Source: Corynebacterium auris
GTDB lineage: Bacteria > Actinomycetota > Actinomycetes > Mycobacteriales > Mycobacteriaceae
Length of the DNA: 64,000 nt
Direction: 5' to 3'
Assembly (NCBI RefSeq): GCF_030408575.1
Contig: NZ_CP047047.1
Span: 310,001-374,000 of the forward strand
Under the pieces are notes generated by a model. That model had not been told where the DNA came from, did no database searches, and saw only the letters and a list, made by a program, of their open reading frames with translations. A program made the translations under genes and the position numbers. Positions 1-9,509 of this stretch are shown here, piece after piece. Each line of letters opens with the position of its first letter. The stretch's first letter is position 1.

Positions 1-266
1 GAAGCGGCGAGGAGGTCCCCGCCCGGGGCGAGGGAAGCCATGCGCACCAGGCCGTCGCTTCGGCGGCGCGCGGCGACGGCGGTGGCCATCGAGGTGGCGA
101 AGGGCAGGCAGAGGCCGTGGGCGTAGTCGACGTGGTCGCCGATGAGGTTGACGCGGCCGGGGGCCAGCCACACTCCCTCGGCGGCGTGGGAGCCGAAGTG
201 GACGGCGAAAAGCGCGCGGGCGTCGGTGGCCAGCTGCTCCGGGCTGCGCGTTGTGCGGGCGATCAC
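1..266 (-). CDS. galK: galactokinase, 5' part only (runs off window start)
   Basis: ATP-dependent galactokinase, the first committed Leloir step (galactose to galactose-1-phosphate), in the cytoplasm. About 88 N-terminal residues are visible. They include the GHMP-kinase/galactokinase signature GRVNLIGDHVDY at residues 37-48, where the canonical form has E-H-T-D in place of D-H-V-D. The GTG start overlaps the TGA stop of galT by 4 bases (GTGA), so the two genes should be translationally coupled in a galT-galK operon. The C-terminal kinase part lies outside the window, so integrity cannot be judged. Confidence 0.9.
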   Translation of the reverse strand, partial: MIARTTRSPEQLATDARALFAVHFGSHAAEGVWLAPGRVNLIGDHVDYAHGLCLPFATSMATAVAARRRSDGLVRMASLAPGGDLLAA

Positions 267-1348
267 GTGTAGGCCCCCTTGAGCGTGGCGGCGATGGTTT
301 CGGGCGTGGTGTCGCTGATCCACACGCCCATGCCGGATTCGCTGCCGGCGAGGTACTTCATGCGCCCGGGCGAGCGCATGAGGGAGAACAGCTGGAGGTG
401 GAGACGGCCGTCCTCGGGGTTACCGACGGGTGCCTGGTTCCAGGCGGCGATGTAGGGGGTGCGCGTAATGCCCTCGAAGAACCGGTCGACGGCCCGGTAC
501 AACCGGTCGAGGACCCCGGCCAGGTCGTCGCGCTCCGCGCCGGTGAGCTCGACGAAGGAGGGGACGTGGCGCCGCGGCATCACCATCGCCTCGAGCGGCC
601 ACTTCGCGGCGGCCGGGGTGAAGACGACGAAGTGGTCCGTGGCCTCGATGACGCGTTCGCCGCAGCGCAGCTCCTCGGCGAGGATGGCGTCGAACAGGCT
701 GGTCCCCGTTGCGGCGTGGGCCCGCGCCCGCGCGGCGATGGTCGCCATGCGCGGCGGGACGAAGGGGTAGGAGTAGATCTGTCCGTGCGGGTGGTGCAGG
801 GTCACACCGATCTCTTCGCCGCGGTTTTCGAAGGGGAAGACGGCCTTGACCGTGTCGAGGGCGGACAGCTCGGCGGTGCGGTGGGCCCAGACGTCGATAA
901 GCATGCGCTTGCGGGCGAGCGTGAGGTCCGCGAAGGAGCCGCTGGCGTCGGGCGTGAAGCAGACGACTTCGCAGCGGGCGGTCGCGGGCGCGGCCTCGAC
1001 GAGCCCGTCAAGGGAGGCGCCGCGCGAGGCCATGCTTAACGACGGAAAACGGTTCTCAAACACCACCACCTGGTAGTCCCCCTCCGGGATTTCGCTCGGT
1101 TTCTGGCCGGGCCGGGTGGGGGCGAGGGGGTCCTCGTTGGCCGGCGGGAGGAAGGTGCGGTTTTGGCGGTGCGCCGCGTAGACGGCCCATTCGCCGGTGA
1201 GGGGGTCCCGGCGCATGGAGGACTCGGTGTGAACCCGGGGCAGGCCGCGCTCGTCGGTGGCGGTGCGGTCGGCGGTGCCGGGTTCGTCGAAGTACATCAG
1301 CTCGCGCCCGTCGGACAGTGTGGTGCGGGTGATCTTGAGGTCGTTCAC
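263..1348 (-). CDS. galT: galactose-1-phosphate uridylyltransferase
   Basis: Transfers UMP from UDP-glucose to galactose-1-phosphate in the Leloir pathway. It encodes 361 residues, normal for the family. The HIT-superfamily active site HPHGQ sits at residues 186-190 inside GVTLHHPHGQIYSYPF, with the usual N-R-G-E-E-I-G run before it, and a second conserved segment HLQLFSL lies near the C-terminus. I chose the GTG at 1348 because residues conserved in the family (ELMYFDEPG) begin soon after and a GGAAG lies 12 bases upstream. The frame stays open much further upstream only as a shadow of hemL. It is followed directly by galK; galE is elsewhere, at 7478. Confidence 0.93.
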   Translation of the reverse strand: MNDLKITRTTLSDGRELMYFDEPGTADRTATDERGLPRVHTESSMRRDPLTGEWAVYAAHRQNRTFLPPANEDPLAPTRPGQKPSEIPEGDYQVVVFENRFPSLSMASRGASLDGLVEAAPATARCEVVCFTPDASGSFADLTLARKRMLIDVWAHRTAELSALDTVKAVFPFENRGEEIGVTLHHPHGQIYSYPFVPPRMATIAARARAHAATGTSLFDAILAEELRCGERVIEATDHFVVFTPAAAKWPLEAMVMPRRHVPSFVELTGAERDDLAGVLDRLYRAVDRFFEGITRTPYIAAWNQAPVGNPEDGRLHLQLFSLMRSPGRMKYLAGSESGMGVWISDTTPETIAATLKGAYT

Positions 1349-1459
1349 GTCAGTCAGCTGCTTCCAGTGGTGTGGGTCAAGGTGGCGGTGCCCACCCTTA
1401 AGGGTATCGCCCGTGCTGGGCGCGTTGGGCCGGGCGCGGGCGACGGATAGACTTGCCCC

Positions 1460-2776
1460 ATGATTGAAACGTCCTCTCGCACAGCACGTTCCGCCGAGCT
1501 CTTCGCCCGCGCACAGCAGCTGATCCCGGGCGGGGTGAACTCTCCGGTGCGCGCCTTCGGCTCGGTCGGGGGCCAGACCCGCTTCATCGACAGGGCCGCG
1601 GGCAGCACGCTGTACGACGTCGACGGCAACGCCTACGTCGACCTCGTGAACTCCTGGGGGCCGATGATCCACGGCAACGCGCGCCCCGAAATCGCGGAGG
1701 CTGTTCAGAAAGCCCTGGTCAACGGGTTGTCGTTCGGCGCCCCCACCGAGGCGGAGGTGGAGCTCGCGGAGCTGATCGTGGAGCGCACCTCCGTCGAGCA
1801 GGTGCGCATGGTCAACTCGGGCACCGAGGCGACGATGAGCGCGGTGCGCCTGGCGCGCGGCTACACGGGCCGGCCGAAGGTGATCAAGTTCGAGGGCTGC
1901 TACCACGGCCATGTCGATGCGCTGCTCGCCGCGGCGGGCTCGGGGGTGGCCACCTTCGCGCTGCCGGACTCGCCGGGGGTGACCGGCGCGCAGGCGGCGG
2001 ACACGATCGTGGTGCCCTACAACGACATCGAGGCCGTCGAAAAGGCCTTCGCGGACAACGAAGGCCAGATCGCCTGCGTCATCGCCGAGGCCGCCGCCGG
2101 AAACATGGGCACCGTCGCCCCACAGGACGATTTCAACCGGAAGCTCAAGGACGTCGCTCACGCCAACGGTGCGCTGCTCATCCTCGACGAGGTGATGACG
2201 GGCTTCCGCACCTCCTACGCGGGCTGGTTCGGGGTGGACCACGTCGCGGGCGATCTGACCACCTTCGGGAAGGTCATCTCGGGCGGGCTCCCGGCGGCGG
2301 CGTTCGGCGGGCGCCGCGAGATCATGGAGAAGCTCGCCCCGACGGGCCCCGTCTACCAGGCCGGAACGCTCTCCGGCAACCCGGTGGCCATGGCGGCGGG
2401 CAAGGCCTCGTTGAGCCTGGCCAGCGAGGACATCTACCCGGTGCTCGCGGCCAACGCCGACCGGCTCGCGGGCCTGATCAGCCAGGCTTTGAGCGCGCGG
2501 GGCGTGGCGCACCACATCCAGCGCGCCGCGACGATGCTCTCCGTGCGCTTCGCGGAGGGCGAGGGCCGCAACTTCGCCGACATGAAGGCCGCCGACACCT
2601 TCCGCTACGCCCCCTTCTTCCACGCGCTTTTGGATAACGGCGTCTTCGCCCCGCCGAGCGCCTTCGAAACGTGGTTCGTCTCCACGGCGCTTTCCGACGA
2701 CGACTTCGAGCGCATCGAGAAGGCGCTCGCGCCCGCGGCGCTCGCCGCGGCCGGAGCGCAGGAGGCCAGCGCGTGA
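1460..2776 (+). CDS. hemL: glutamate-1-semialdehyde 2,1-aminomutase
   Basis: PLP enzyme of C5-route tetrapyrrole synthesis, converting glutamate-1-semialdehyde to 5-aminolevulinate. It is 438 residues, full length for HemL. Visible landmarks are the N-terminal [12 protein letters not shown], the PLP aspartate segment LDEVMTGFR (242-250), and the cofactor lysine K271 in [12 protein letters not shown]. It is divergent from galT, with about 110 bases between. A TAGACT about 10 bases before the ATG could be a -10 box, giving a very short leader. It is followed with a 4-base overlap by the phosphatase-like gene and then cytochrome c maturation genes, a sensible heme-centred neighbourhood. Confidence 0.97.
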   Translation: MIETSSRTARSAELFARAQQLIPGGVNSPVRAFGSVGGQTRFIDRAAGSTLYDVDGNAYVDLVNSWGPMIHGNARPEIAEAVQKALVNGLSFGAPTEAEVELAELIVERTSVEQVRMVNSGTEATMSAVRLARGYTGRPKVIKFEGCYHGHVDALLAAAGSGVATFALPDSPGVTGAQAADTIVVPYNDIEAVEKAFADNEGQIACVIAEAAAGNMGTVAPQDDFNRKLKDVAHANGALLILDEVMTGFRTSYAGWFGVDHVAGDLTTFGKVISGGLPAAAFGGRREIMEKLAPTGPVYQAGTLSGNPVAMAAGKASLSLASEDIYPVLAANADRLAGLISQALSARGVAHHIQRAATMLSVRFAEGEGRNFADMKAADTFRYAPFFHALLDNGVFAPPSAFETWFVSTALSDDDFERIEKALAPAALAAAGAQEASA

Positions 2777-3381
2777 CCGTGACACGGACGACGGTCCACC
2801 TCGTGCGCCACGGCGAGGTGTTCAACCCCACCAAGATCCTCTACGGGCGCATGCCCGGCTACCACCTGTCCTCCCGGGGACAGTCGATGGCGGAGGTCAC
2901 GGCCCGTTTCTTCGCGGGCCGCGACGTGACCTACCTCGCCGCCAGCCCGCTCGAGCGGGCGCAGGAGACGGCGCAGCCGATTGCCCGGGTGACCGGGGTG
3001 GACGTCGATACGCGCGAGGACATCCTCGAGGCCGGCAACCGCTTCGAGGGGTTGCGCACGAAGGGGTGGCGCTCGCAGCTGTGGAACCCGGTGCGCTGGC
3101 GGCTCATGACCAACCCGACGCGCCCGAGCTGGGGCGAGGCCTACGAGGACATCCTGGAGCGCATGATGGGCGCGGTGCGCGACGCCCGGGCGCGGGCCGT
3201 CGGCCACGAGGCGGTGCTGGTGAGCCACCAGCTGCCCATCGTCATGGTGCAGCGCTTCGTGCAGGGCAAGCGCCTGGCCCACGTGAGCCGCGAGTGCGAG
3301 CTGGCCAGCGTCACCTCGCTTGAGTTCGTGGGCGACGATGTTGTTGACTGGTCGTACAACCGACCCGCGAAGGACATCTAA
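2773..3381 (+). CDS. histidine phosphatase (phosphoglycerate mutase-like) family protein
   Basis: A 202-residue member of the histidine phosphatase superfamily, with the phospho-accepting LVRHGE motif at residues 10-15 and the second histidine in VLVSHQLPI. The GTG start overlaps the hemL stop by 4 bases (GTGA), so it is probably translated with hemL. A homologous gene commonly sits between hemL and the ccs genes in mycobacteria and corynebacteria. Its substrate is unknown to me; the conserved context suggests a housekeeping role connected with heme or cytochrome c, but that is inference from position only. Confidence 0.85.
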   Translation: MTVTRTTVHLVRHGEVFNPTKILYGRMPGYHLSSRGQSMAEVTARFFAGRDVTYLAASPLERAQETAQPIARVTGVDVDTREDILEAGNRFEGLRTKGWRSQLWNPVRWRLMTNPTRPSWGEAYEDILERMMGAVRDARARAVGHEAVLVSHQLPIVMVQRFVQGKRLAHVSRECELASVTSLEFVGDDVVDWSYNRPAKDI

Positions 3382-3957
3382 ATGCTGAAGAAATTCGCCG
3401 CCCCCGTGGCGTGCGTTGTCCTGCTCACCGGCTGCAGCTCGGACGGCGGGGGCGAGACGTTCGCCTTCCACTCGCCCGGTGGGCAGGTGGAGATTTTCTA
3501 CGACGAGGCCGAGCGCAGGCCGGTGGGCGACGTCAGCGGCGAATCCCTGACCGAGCCGGGCAGCGAGATCGCCCTGTCGGACTTCGACGACCAGGTCGTG
3601 GTGCTCAACGCCTGGGGCCAGTGGTGCGCGCCGTGCCGCGCGGAGGTCGACGACCTCGAGAGGGCGCACGAAACGATGCAGCAGGAGGGGATCGGCACCG
3701 TGCTGGGCATCAACGTGCGCGACTACAACCCCGAGATCGCCCGCGACTTCGTCGCCGACAACGCGGTGACCTACCCCTCAATCTACGACCCGCCTTTCAA
3801 GACGGCCGCCAGCCTCGGCGGGGTGCCCAGCTCCGTCATCCCGACGACGATCGTGCTCGACGCGCAGCACCGCCCGGCGGCGGTGTTCCTCCGCGAGGTC
3901 ACCGCCGAGGACATCCTGGAGGTCGCGCGGCGCCTCGACGAGGAGGGGGCCGCGTAG
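3382..3957 (+). CDS. TlpA/ResA-like thiol-disulfide lipoprotein
   Basis: Predicted extracytoplasmic thioredoxin-like lipoprotein of 191 residues. It has a signal peptide with lipobox LTGC (Cys18 lipidated) and a thioredoxin fold starting around residue 70, with active site WCAPC (Cys82-Cys85). In System II cytochrome c maturation such proteins reduce the apocytochrome CXXCH thiols before heme ligation. It starts right at the stop of the phosphatase gene and is followed without a gap by ccdA, which would supply its reductant. The rest of the heme-ligation machinery (ResB, CcsB) follows directly. Confidence 0.92.
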   Translation: MLKKFAAPVACVVLLTGCSSDGGGETFAFHSPGGQVEIFYDEAERRPVGDVSGESLTEPGSEIALSDFDDQVVVLNAWGQWCAPCRAEVDDLERAHETMQQEGIGTVLGINVRDYNPEIARDFVADNAVTYPSIYDPPFKTAASLGGVPSSVIPTTIVLDAQHRPAAVFLREVTAEDILEVARRLDEEGAA

Positions 3958-4740
3958 ATGGGGGAGGCCTTTTCCGCCGCGGTGCTCTCCGGCCCGCTCG
4001 TCCTCGGCGTGCTCGCCGCCGCCCTGGCCGGCCTGGTCTCCTTCGCCTCCCCGTGTGTGATCCCGCTGGTGCCCGGCTACATGTCGTACTTGACCGGCAT
4101 CGTCGGCGGCGAGCTCGAGTTGGGCGAAAGCGGCCCGCGGGTGGGCCGGAAGCGGCAGTGGGCCGTCGTCGCCGTGTCCGGGCTGTTCGTCCTCGGCTTC
4201 ACCGTGGTGTTCCTGCTGGCTACGGTCTCGGTGTTCGGGGCGATCAGCCTGATCACCCTGGGCGCGGACACTCTCATGCGGGCCGGCGGGGTGGTGACCA
4301 TCCTCATGGGGGTGGTCTTCCTCGGCTGGGTGCCCGCCCTGCAGAAGGACACGCGCATGCAGCCGAAGCAGTGGACCACGTGGGCGGGCGCGCCGCTGCT
4401 CGGCGGGGTCTTCGCCCTGGGGTGGACGCCGTGCTTGGGCCCCACTCTCGCGGCGATCATCTCGGTCGCTGTCGGCTCGGAGGGCTCCACCGCCGCGCGG
4501 GGGGTGCTCCTGGTCATCGCCTACTGCCTCGGCCTCGGTCTGCCGTTCGTGCTTGTCGCCCTCGGCTCGGCGCGGGCGGCGGCGGGAATCGACTTTTTGC
4601 GCCGCCACTCGCGGACGATCCAGCTCATCGGCGGTGTCGCCATGATTGTCGTGGGGCTGCTTCTGGTCACCGGCATCTGGAACGTCTTCATCGGGTGGGC
4701 GCGCCAGCTCACCGTCGGCTTCGGCGCGACGCTGATCTAG
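3958..4740 (+). CDS. ccdA: cytochrome c biogenesis protein CcdA
   Basis: Six-helix membrane protein of the CcdA/DsbD family that passes electrons from cytoplasmic thioredoxin to an extracytoplasmic thiol-disulfide protein. At 260 residues it is the usual size. The two redox cysteines are present: Cys33 in SFASPCVIPLVPG and Cys159 in GWTPCLGPT, both in the expected proline-containing helix contexts. The ATG directly follows the TAG of the TlpA-like gene, so coupling is likely; that lipoprotein is the obvious electron acceptor. Gene order TlpA-ccdA-resB-ccsB is the usual actinobacterial System II operon. Confidence 0.95.
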   Translation: MGEAFSAAVLSGPLVLGVLAAALAGLVSFASPCVIPLVPGYMSYLTGIVGGELELGESGPRVGRKRQWAVVAVSGLFVLGFTVVFLLATVSVFGAISLITLGADTLMRAGGVVTILMGVVFLGWVPALQKDTRMQPKQWTTWAGAPLLGGVFALGWTPCLGPTLAAIISVAVGSEGSTAARGVLLVIAYCLGLGLPFVLVALGSARAAAGIDFLRRHSRTIQLIGGVAMIVVGLLLVTGIWNVFIGWARQLTVGFGATLI

Positions 4741-4759
4741 AACACCTAAGGAGCTCGTC

Positions 4760-6400
4760 ATGAGGACGCTAACGACGTGGCTGCGCAGCGCGTGGCACTG
4801 GCTGACCAGCATGCGCACGGCGTTGGTGCTGCTGTTCCTCCTCGCCATCGCGTGCATCCCGGGCGCTCTTCTGCCGCAGCGCCGCGTGAGCCCCGCGCTG
4901 GTCGAGGACTTCCTCGAGGCCAACCCCACCACGGGCCCGATCTACGACAGGCTCCAGCTTTTCGACGTCTTCGGCTCCACGTGGTTCGTCGCCATCGTCG
5001 TGCTGCTCATGATCTCCCTCGTCGGCTGCATCATCCCGCGCTCGATCGACCACTGGCGCGCCTACCGGGCGGCGCCAACGCGCGCGCCGAAGTTCCTGCA
5101 CCGCATGCCGCTGCACGCGCAGGGGGAGGTCGAGGCGCGCCTCGAGGACGTCGAGAAGCAGGCGCGCGAGGCGCTGAAGGGCTGGCACGTGGCCTCCTAC
5201 TCCCCGGAACGCGACCGCGCGGGCCGCTTCTCCCTGGCCGCGGAGAAGGGCTACACGCGGGAGCTGATGAACCTGCTGTTCCACGTGGGGCTGGTGGGCA
5301 TGATCATCACGTTCGCGGCGGGCCGGCTGAGCTACTACGAGGGCCAGGTCATCGTGGTTACCAACTCCGAGTCGCCGTACGCCGTGCCCGTCGAGCAGTC
5401 CCGCGAGTTCTGCAACACCTCCCCGTCCAACTTCGACTCCTTCCGCGCCGGGCCGCTTTTCGACGGCACAGGGCTCACCCCCTTCTGCTTCGAGGCGCTC
5501 AACTTCAACGCCGACTACCTCAACACCGGCCAGGCCGTCGGCTTCTCCTCCGACATCGCCTACACGGGCGACGTCACCGCCGACCGCGCCGCGTGGGAGG
5601 AGACGACCCTCCAGGTCAACCACCCGCTGCGCATCAAGGGCGACCGCCTCTACCTGCAAGGCCATGGCTTCGCCCCGCAGATCACCGTGACCTGGCCGAA
5701 CGGCGAGACGCGCACGCAGCTACTGCAGTTCCGCCCGACCGACATGCAGAACTTCCTCTCCTCCGGCGTGATGCGCTTCGACCCGCCCGCCGGCATGTTC
5801 CCCGACCTTGTCGAGCGCCGCCAGAACCAGATCGCCATCGAGGGCGTGTTCTCCCCGACGGCGCAGTGGACCGGCCCCAACGGCGACATGCTGCAATCGA
5901 GCTTCCCCGCGATGACGGACCCGGCGATGGCCGTGGACGTCTACGTCGGCGACGCCGGGCTGGACACGGGCCGCCCGCAGAACATCTTCGTGCTCGATCA
6001 GTCCCTCGTCGCCTCCGGGCAGCTGAGCAAGGTGGACCGGCTGAACCTCAGCTACGGGGAGGAGGCCACCCTCGACGGCGGCGTGACGGTGCGCTTCGAC
6101 GGCGCCGCGGAGTTCGCGAACTACCAGGTCGCGCGCGACACCACCCAGATCTGGCTGCTGGCCACCACGGTGCTCATGCTGGGCGCGCTGATCGGCTCCC
6201 TGACCATCAAGCGCCGCCGCATCTGGGTGCGCCTGAGCCCCGCGGGCGAGGGCACCGCGGTGGAGGTCGCCGGGCTGGCCCGCACCGACCGCGCGGGGTG
6301 GGGCGCCGAGTTCGAGGAGTTCGCCGACCGCCTGCTCGGCAGGGCCCCGCGCGAGGAGGAAGAGATTGACCCCGAATGGGAGGTAGACGACCTCGGCTAG
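4760..6400 (+). CDS. resB: cytochrome c biogenesis protein ResB
   Basis: Membrane component of the System II heme ligation complex, partner of CcsB/ResC. It is 546 residues: two N-terminal transmembrane segments (roughly residues 18-40 and 75-95), a third near 170-190, a large extracytoplasmic domain, and a last helix near 460-480 followed by a basic and then acidic cytoplasmic tail, a layout typical of actinobacterial ResB. A good ribosome-binding site (AAGGAG) lies 7-8 bases before the ATG. It is separated by only 19 bases from ccdA, so co-transcription is likely. Confidence 0.93.
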   Translation: MRTLTTWLRSAWHWLTSMRTALVLLFLLAIACIPGALLPQRRVSPALVEDFLEANPTTGPIYDRLQLFDVFGSTWFVAIVVLLMISLVGCIIPRSIDHWRAYRAAPTRAPKFLHRMPLHAQGEVEARLEDVEKQAREALKGWHVASYSPERDRAGRFSLAAEKGYTRELMNLLFHVGLVGMIITFAAGRLSYYEGQVIVVTNSESPYAVPVEQSREFCNTSPSNFDSFRAGPLFDGTGLTPFCFEALNFNADYLNTGQAVGFSSDIAYTGDVTADRAAWEETTLQVNHPLRIKGDRLYLQGHGFAPQITVTWPNGETRTQLLQFRPTDMQNFLSSGVMRFDPPAGMFPDLVERRQNQIAIEGVFSPTAQWTGPNGDMLQSSFPAMTDPAMAVDVYVGDAGLDTGRPQNIFVLDQSLVASGQLSKVDRLNLSYGEEATLDGGVTVRFDGAAEFANYQVARDTTQIWLLATTVLMLGALIGSLTIKRRRIWVRLSPAGEGTAVEVAGLARTDRAGWGAEFEEFADRLLGRAPREEEEIDPEWEVDDLG

Positions 6401-6457
6401 CACCTAAACCGGCCGGTGACCTTGGATAATGCCGCCAGGTGCGGTAGGTTTAGGCCC

Positions 6458-7477
6458 ATGCTCGTCAACTCCACCATGGCTGACATGTCCGACCTGACGT
6501 TCCGGACGGCGTTCGTCATCTACATCATCGCGTTGCTCATGTCGTGCATCTACTACGGGCGCATGTTCGGGGTCATCGACATGCGCCGCGCCCACGAGGC
6601 AGCGAAGAAGCGCGCCGAGAAGAAGGTCGCCGTCGGCGCCGGTGGGGGTTCCACGCTTGTCGACGCCCCAGTCGACGGCGCAGACTTCGACCGAGAGGAG
6701 TACGACAAGCGCGTGCGCGGCGCGCGCAAGTGGGCGGGCATGACGCAGGCGCTGATCTGGCTCGGCGTCCTGCTGCACATCGTCGCCGTGATCACCCGCG
6801 GCCTCGGCGCGCGCCGCTTCCCGCTGGGCAACCTCTACGAGTACATCCTGGTGATGACGGCGGTGATCATGCTCGCCGCGGCGATCGTGGTCCAGCGCAA
6901 GAAGTGGCACTCGGTGTACCCGTGGCTGCTCGCCCCGATGGTGGTGGCGATGTACCTCAACTCCACCGTCTTCCACATCCAGGCTGCCCCCGTGGTGCCG
7001 GCGTTGCAGTCCTACTGGCTGCCGGTGCACGTCTCCTCGGTGTCCATCGGAGCCTCCATCGGCATTGTCTCCGGCATCTTCTCCGCGCTGTACCTGTTCC
7101 GCATGTGGCAGCCCCGCGGCGAGGAGAAGGGCTTCTTCGGCACGCTGGCCAAGCCGCTGCCCGCGGCGAAGACGCTGGATCAGCTGGCCTACAAGACGGC
7201 GATTATCACGCTGCCGCTGTTCGGCATCGGCATCCTCTTCGGCGCGATCTGGGCCGAGGTGGCGTGGAGCCGCCCGTGGGGCTGGGACGCGAAGGAGACG
7301 GTCTCGCTGATCACCTGGGTGCTCTACGCCGCCTACCTCCACGCGCGCGCCACGGCGGGCTGGAAGAACACCAAGGCCGCCTGGATCAACGTGTTCGCCC
7401 TCGCCGTGACGATTTTCAACATGACGTACGTCAACACCGTCATCGCCGGCCTGCACTCCTACGCGGGGCTGAACTAG
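6458..7477 (+). CDS. ccsB: cytochrome c maturation protein CcsB/ResC (heme-handling)
   Basis: Multi-spanning membrane protein that presents heme to apocytochrome c together with ResB. The heme-handling tryptophan-rich motif is clear (WSRPWGWDAKE), as are several family histidines in membrane-flanking positions. I use the ATG at 6458 (339 residues), because the N-terminal helix LTFRTAFVIYIIALLM follows shortly; a GTG at 6416 in frame would add 14 unlikely residues. No strong Shine-Dalgarno is visible. The TAG abuts the ATG of galE with no gap. Confidence 0.93.
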   Translation: MLVNSTMADMSDLTFRTAFVIYIIALLMSCIYYGRMFGVIDMRRAHEAAKKRAEKKVAVGAGGGSTLVDAPVDGADFDREEYDKRVRGARKWAGMTQALIWLGVLLHIVAVITRGLGARRFPLGNLYEYILVMTAVIMLAAAIVVQRKKWHSVYPWLLAPMVVAMYLNSTVFHIQAAPVVPALQSYWLPVHVSSVSIGASIGIVSGIFSALYLFRMWQPRGEEKGFFGTLAKPLPAAKTLDQLAYKTAIITLPLFGIGILFGAIWAEVAWSRPWGWDAKETVSLITWVLYAAYLHARATAGWKNTKAAWINVFALAVTIFNMTYVNTVIAGLHSYAGLN

Positions 7478-8476
7478 ATGAAGGTCCTCATCGCCGGCGG
7501 CGCCGGCTACATCGGGTCCACCATCGCCTCCTGCTGCGAGGGCGCGGGCATCACCCCCGTCATCCTGGATGACTACTCCACGGGCCTGCGTGTTTTCGCC
7601 TCCCGCTACGCCCACTACGAGGGCGACATCGCCGACGAGGCCCTCCTTGACCGCATCGTTGCCGAGCACCCGGACATCGACGCGCTGATCCACTGCGCCG
7701 CCAAGATCGTGGTGCCGGAATCCGTCGCGCAGCCGCTCACCTACTACGGCACCAACGTGGGCAAAGCCATCGCCCTCGTCGAGGCGCTGTCCGCCCGCGG
7801 CGTGACCAAGGTGCTGTTCAGCTCCACGGCCGCCATGTACGAGCCGGACCCGGACTTCATGGTCAGCGAGAGCAGCGCGCTGAACCCGGGCAGCCCCTAC
7901 GCGGTGTCGAAGTGGATGCTCGAGCGCGTCTTGGCGGACACCGCCGCCACCGGGCGCATTACGGCCACCACGCTGCGCTACTTCAACCCGATCGGCGCCG
8001 ACCCGCGGATGCGCACGGGCCTGCAGAACCCCGCCCCCAGCCACGCGCTGGGCAAGATGCTGTCTGCCCACGCCGCCGGGGAGACGTTCTACGTCACGGG
8101 CACCGACTGGCCCACCCGCGACGGCTCGGGCCTGCGCGACTACATCCACGTCTGGGACCTCGCGCGCGCCCACGTTCTGGCGCTGCAGGCCGACCTGGGC
8201 GCCTACGAGGTGATCAACCTGGGTACCGGCACCGGGACCACCGTCTTCGAGCTCGCCGCGGCGGTGGGGGAGGCCACCGGCACCGCGCTTAAGGTCGGCC
8301 GCGCACCGCGCCGCGAGGGTGACGCCGTGGGGGCTGCGGCGCGCATCGACAAGGCCGCCGCGCTGCTCGGCTGGGCGCCCGAGCTCAGCGTCGCCGACGG
8401 CGTGCGCCACTCGCTCGAGTGGTCGGGGCGGCTGCCGGAGGTGCTACGGGCAGAAGAAGAGTTGCGGGGCAGCTGA
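7478..8476 (+). CDS. galE: UDP-glucose 4-epimerase
   Basis: Interconverts UDP-glucose and UDP-galactose, feeding galactan synthesis of the arabinogalactan cell wall and galactose catabolism. It is a 332-residue extended SDR with the NAD-binding GGAGYIGS at residues 7-14 and catalytic YxxxK (Tyr141, Lys145 in SPYAVSKW); the SSTAAMY segment supplies the catalytic serine/threonine. The ATG directly follows the ccsB stop codon, so it may be transcribed from the cytochrome c maturation operon. It is not next to the galT-galK pair at the window start. Confidence 0.95.
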   Translation: MKVLIAGGAGYIGSTIASCCEGAGITPVILDDYSTGLRVFASRYAHYEGDIADEALLDRIVAEHPDIDALIHCAAKIVVPESVAQPLTYYGTNVGKAIALVEALSARGVTKVLFSSTAAMYEPDPDFMVSESSALNPGSPYAVSKWMLERVLADTAATGRITATTLRYFNPIGADPRMRTGLQNPAPSHALGKMLSAHAAGETFYVTGTDWPTRDGSGLRDYIHVWDLARAHVLALQADLGAYEVINLGTGTGTTVFELAAAVGEATGTALKVGRAPRREGDAVGAAARIDKAAALLGWAPELSVADGVRHSLEWSGRLPEVLRAEEELRGS

Positions 8477-8564
8477 AAAGCCTCCGCGCGGCCCGCGCGC
8501 GGGTTAGGATAAGCCGACTCCACCGGGCGCGACCCACGCGCCCGAGAAAGGCAGGTGAGGCGAG

Positions 8565-8810
8565 ATGTCCGGACCCCGCAATAAGGCCGGCAAACCCGCC
8601 AGCGAAGTACCCGAGCTCATCGCCCTGGGCGAGCACATCGCCAGCGCGCGGCGCGCGGCCGGTAGGTTGCAGCAGGAAGTGGCCGACGCTGCCGGTATCT
8701 CCCGCTCCACGCTGCACACCATCGAGCACGGCGGGGCCGGGGTGCGCTGGGAAAAGGTCGCCGCCGTGGCCGCGGCGCTGGGCTTGCGGATGAAGTTCGA
8801 ACAACCTTAG
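8565..8810 (+). CDS. small XRE-type helix-turn-helix DNA-binding protein
   Basis: An 81-residue protein that is almost entirely one XRE/Cro-type helix-turn-helix domain (residues about 24-77, with QEVADAAGISRSTLHTIEHG as the recognition part). The N-terminal 23 residues are basic and polar. It has no partner toxin next to it, so there is no reason to call it an antitoxin. The start is supported by a purine-rich AAAGGCAGG stretch upstream. It is probably a transcription regulator of unknown target. Confidence 0.82.
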   Translation: MSGPRNKAGKPASEVPELIALGEHIASARRAAGRLQQEVADAAGISRSTLHTIEHGGAGVRWEKVAAVAAALGLRMKFEQP

Positions 8811-9097
8811 GCGGCGGGCTGTCCCCCGTCGTCAGGCCCCTCCTCGTGCCGCCTGCGGCGCTTTTCCTCCTCCTGCCTGCGGCGTTCGGCCTCCTCCCGG
8901 GCGCGGCGCTCCTGGAAGCGGTTCTTCTCGATGTTCCAGAGAAACTCCTCATCATCGTCCGGGCCTTTAATGGCGGGCGGGGCCTGGTTGGCCCCGCGCC
9001 GCAGCGAGCCGTAGCGCTCGCGGCTGCCCGGTCCGAAGGCGCGCCACAACAGATAGATGGCTAAGATGACCAAAAGGACCAGCAGAATTCTTCCCAT
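8807..9097 (-). CDS. small single-pass membrane protein with charged coiled-coil tail
   Basis: A 96-residue protein. Its N-terminus MGRILLVLLVILAIYLLW is one transmembrane helix, followed by an Arg/Glu-rich region (residues about 60-85, EEAERRRQEEEKRRRR-type) likely to form a charged helix, and a short acidic tail. It is convergent with the HTH gene, with the two stop ends overlapping by 4 bases. I do not recognise the family and infer no function beyond a membrane-anchored cytoplasmic helix. Coding is supported by a plausible start and a hydrophobic/charged layout that no antisense shadow would give. Confidence 0.7.
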   Translation of the reverse strand: MGRILLVLLVILAIYLLWRAFGPGSRERYGSLRRGANQAPPAIKGPDDDEEFLWNIEKNRFQERRAREEAERRRQEEEKRRRRHEEGPDDGGQPAA

Positions 9098-9151
9098 ACC
9101 CCAAAGATACTGGTTAGGTCGGCCGGTAAGTAGTGGGTAGGGTGAGGGACT

Positions 9152-9478
9152 GTGAAGGAGCCAACTGGACCAGCCGAGACAACCCCCCAACCCGACCCGG
9201 CGGCGCGCTCGCGCGCGAACAAAGCTGCCGCCGTCTACGGCCTGTGCAGGCTGGGGCTTTTCCTTGCGCTCACCGTGGTCATCCAGGCCGTGGCGCTGCT
9301 CATTGGCGCTCCCGTTCCACTCATCATGTCGGCCCTGCTCGCCCTCATCGTGGCCTTCCCGCTGTCGATGCTGATTTTCACCCGGCAGCGCCTCGAGGCG
9401 AACTACGCCATCGCGCACTGGCAGCAGCAGCGCAAGGCCCGCAAGGAGTGGATCCGGGGGGAGCTCGCCGACCGCTAA
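9152..9478 (+). CDS. DUF4229-type membrane protein
   Basis: A 108-residue protein with a polar N-terminal tail, two transmembrane helices (about 31-50 and 54-74) separated by a very short loop, and a basic C-terminal region with the family-like FTRQRLEANYAIAHWQQQRKAR. This matches the actinobacterial DUF4229 family often found beside menA. The GTG at 9152 is the only reasonable start. It is convergent with menA, 31 bases between stops. The function is unknown. Confidence 0.8.
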   Translation: MKEPTGPAETTPQPDPAARSRANKAAAVYGLCRLGLFLALTVVIQAVALLIGAPVPLIMSALLALIVAFPLSMLIFTRQRLEANYAIAHWQQQRKARKEWIRGELADR

Positions 9479-9509
9479 ACCGCGTTCACAACGTCACGGG
9501 GACGTACAG

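Noticed and set aside
1349..2785. The galT frame stays open on the minus strand far upstream, giving an 840-residue reading
   Set aside because: This part lies antisense to hemL, which is plainly the real gene. It is Arg/His/Gly-rich without any family motif, and galT similarity begins only near 1348.
8565..9097. XRE protein and small membrane protein as a toxin-antitoxin pair
   Set aside because: They are convergent, not in one operon, and the second is a charged single-pass membrane protein without toxin features.
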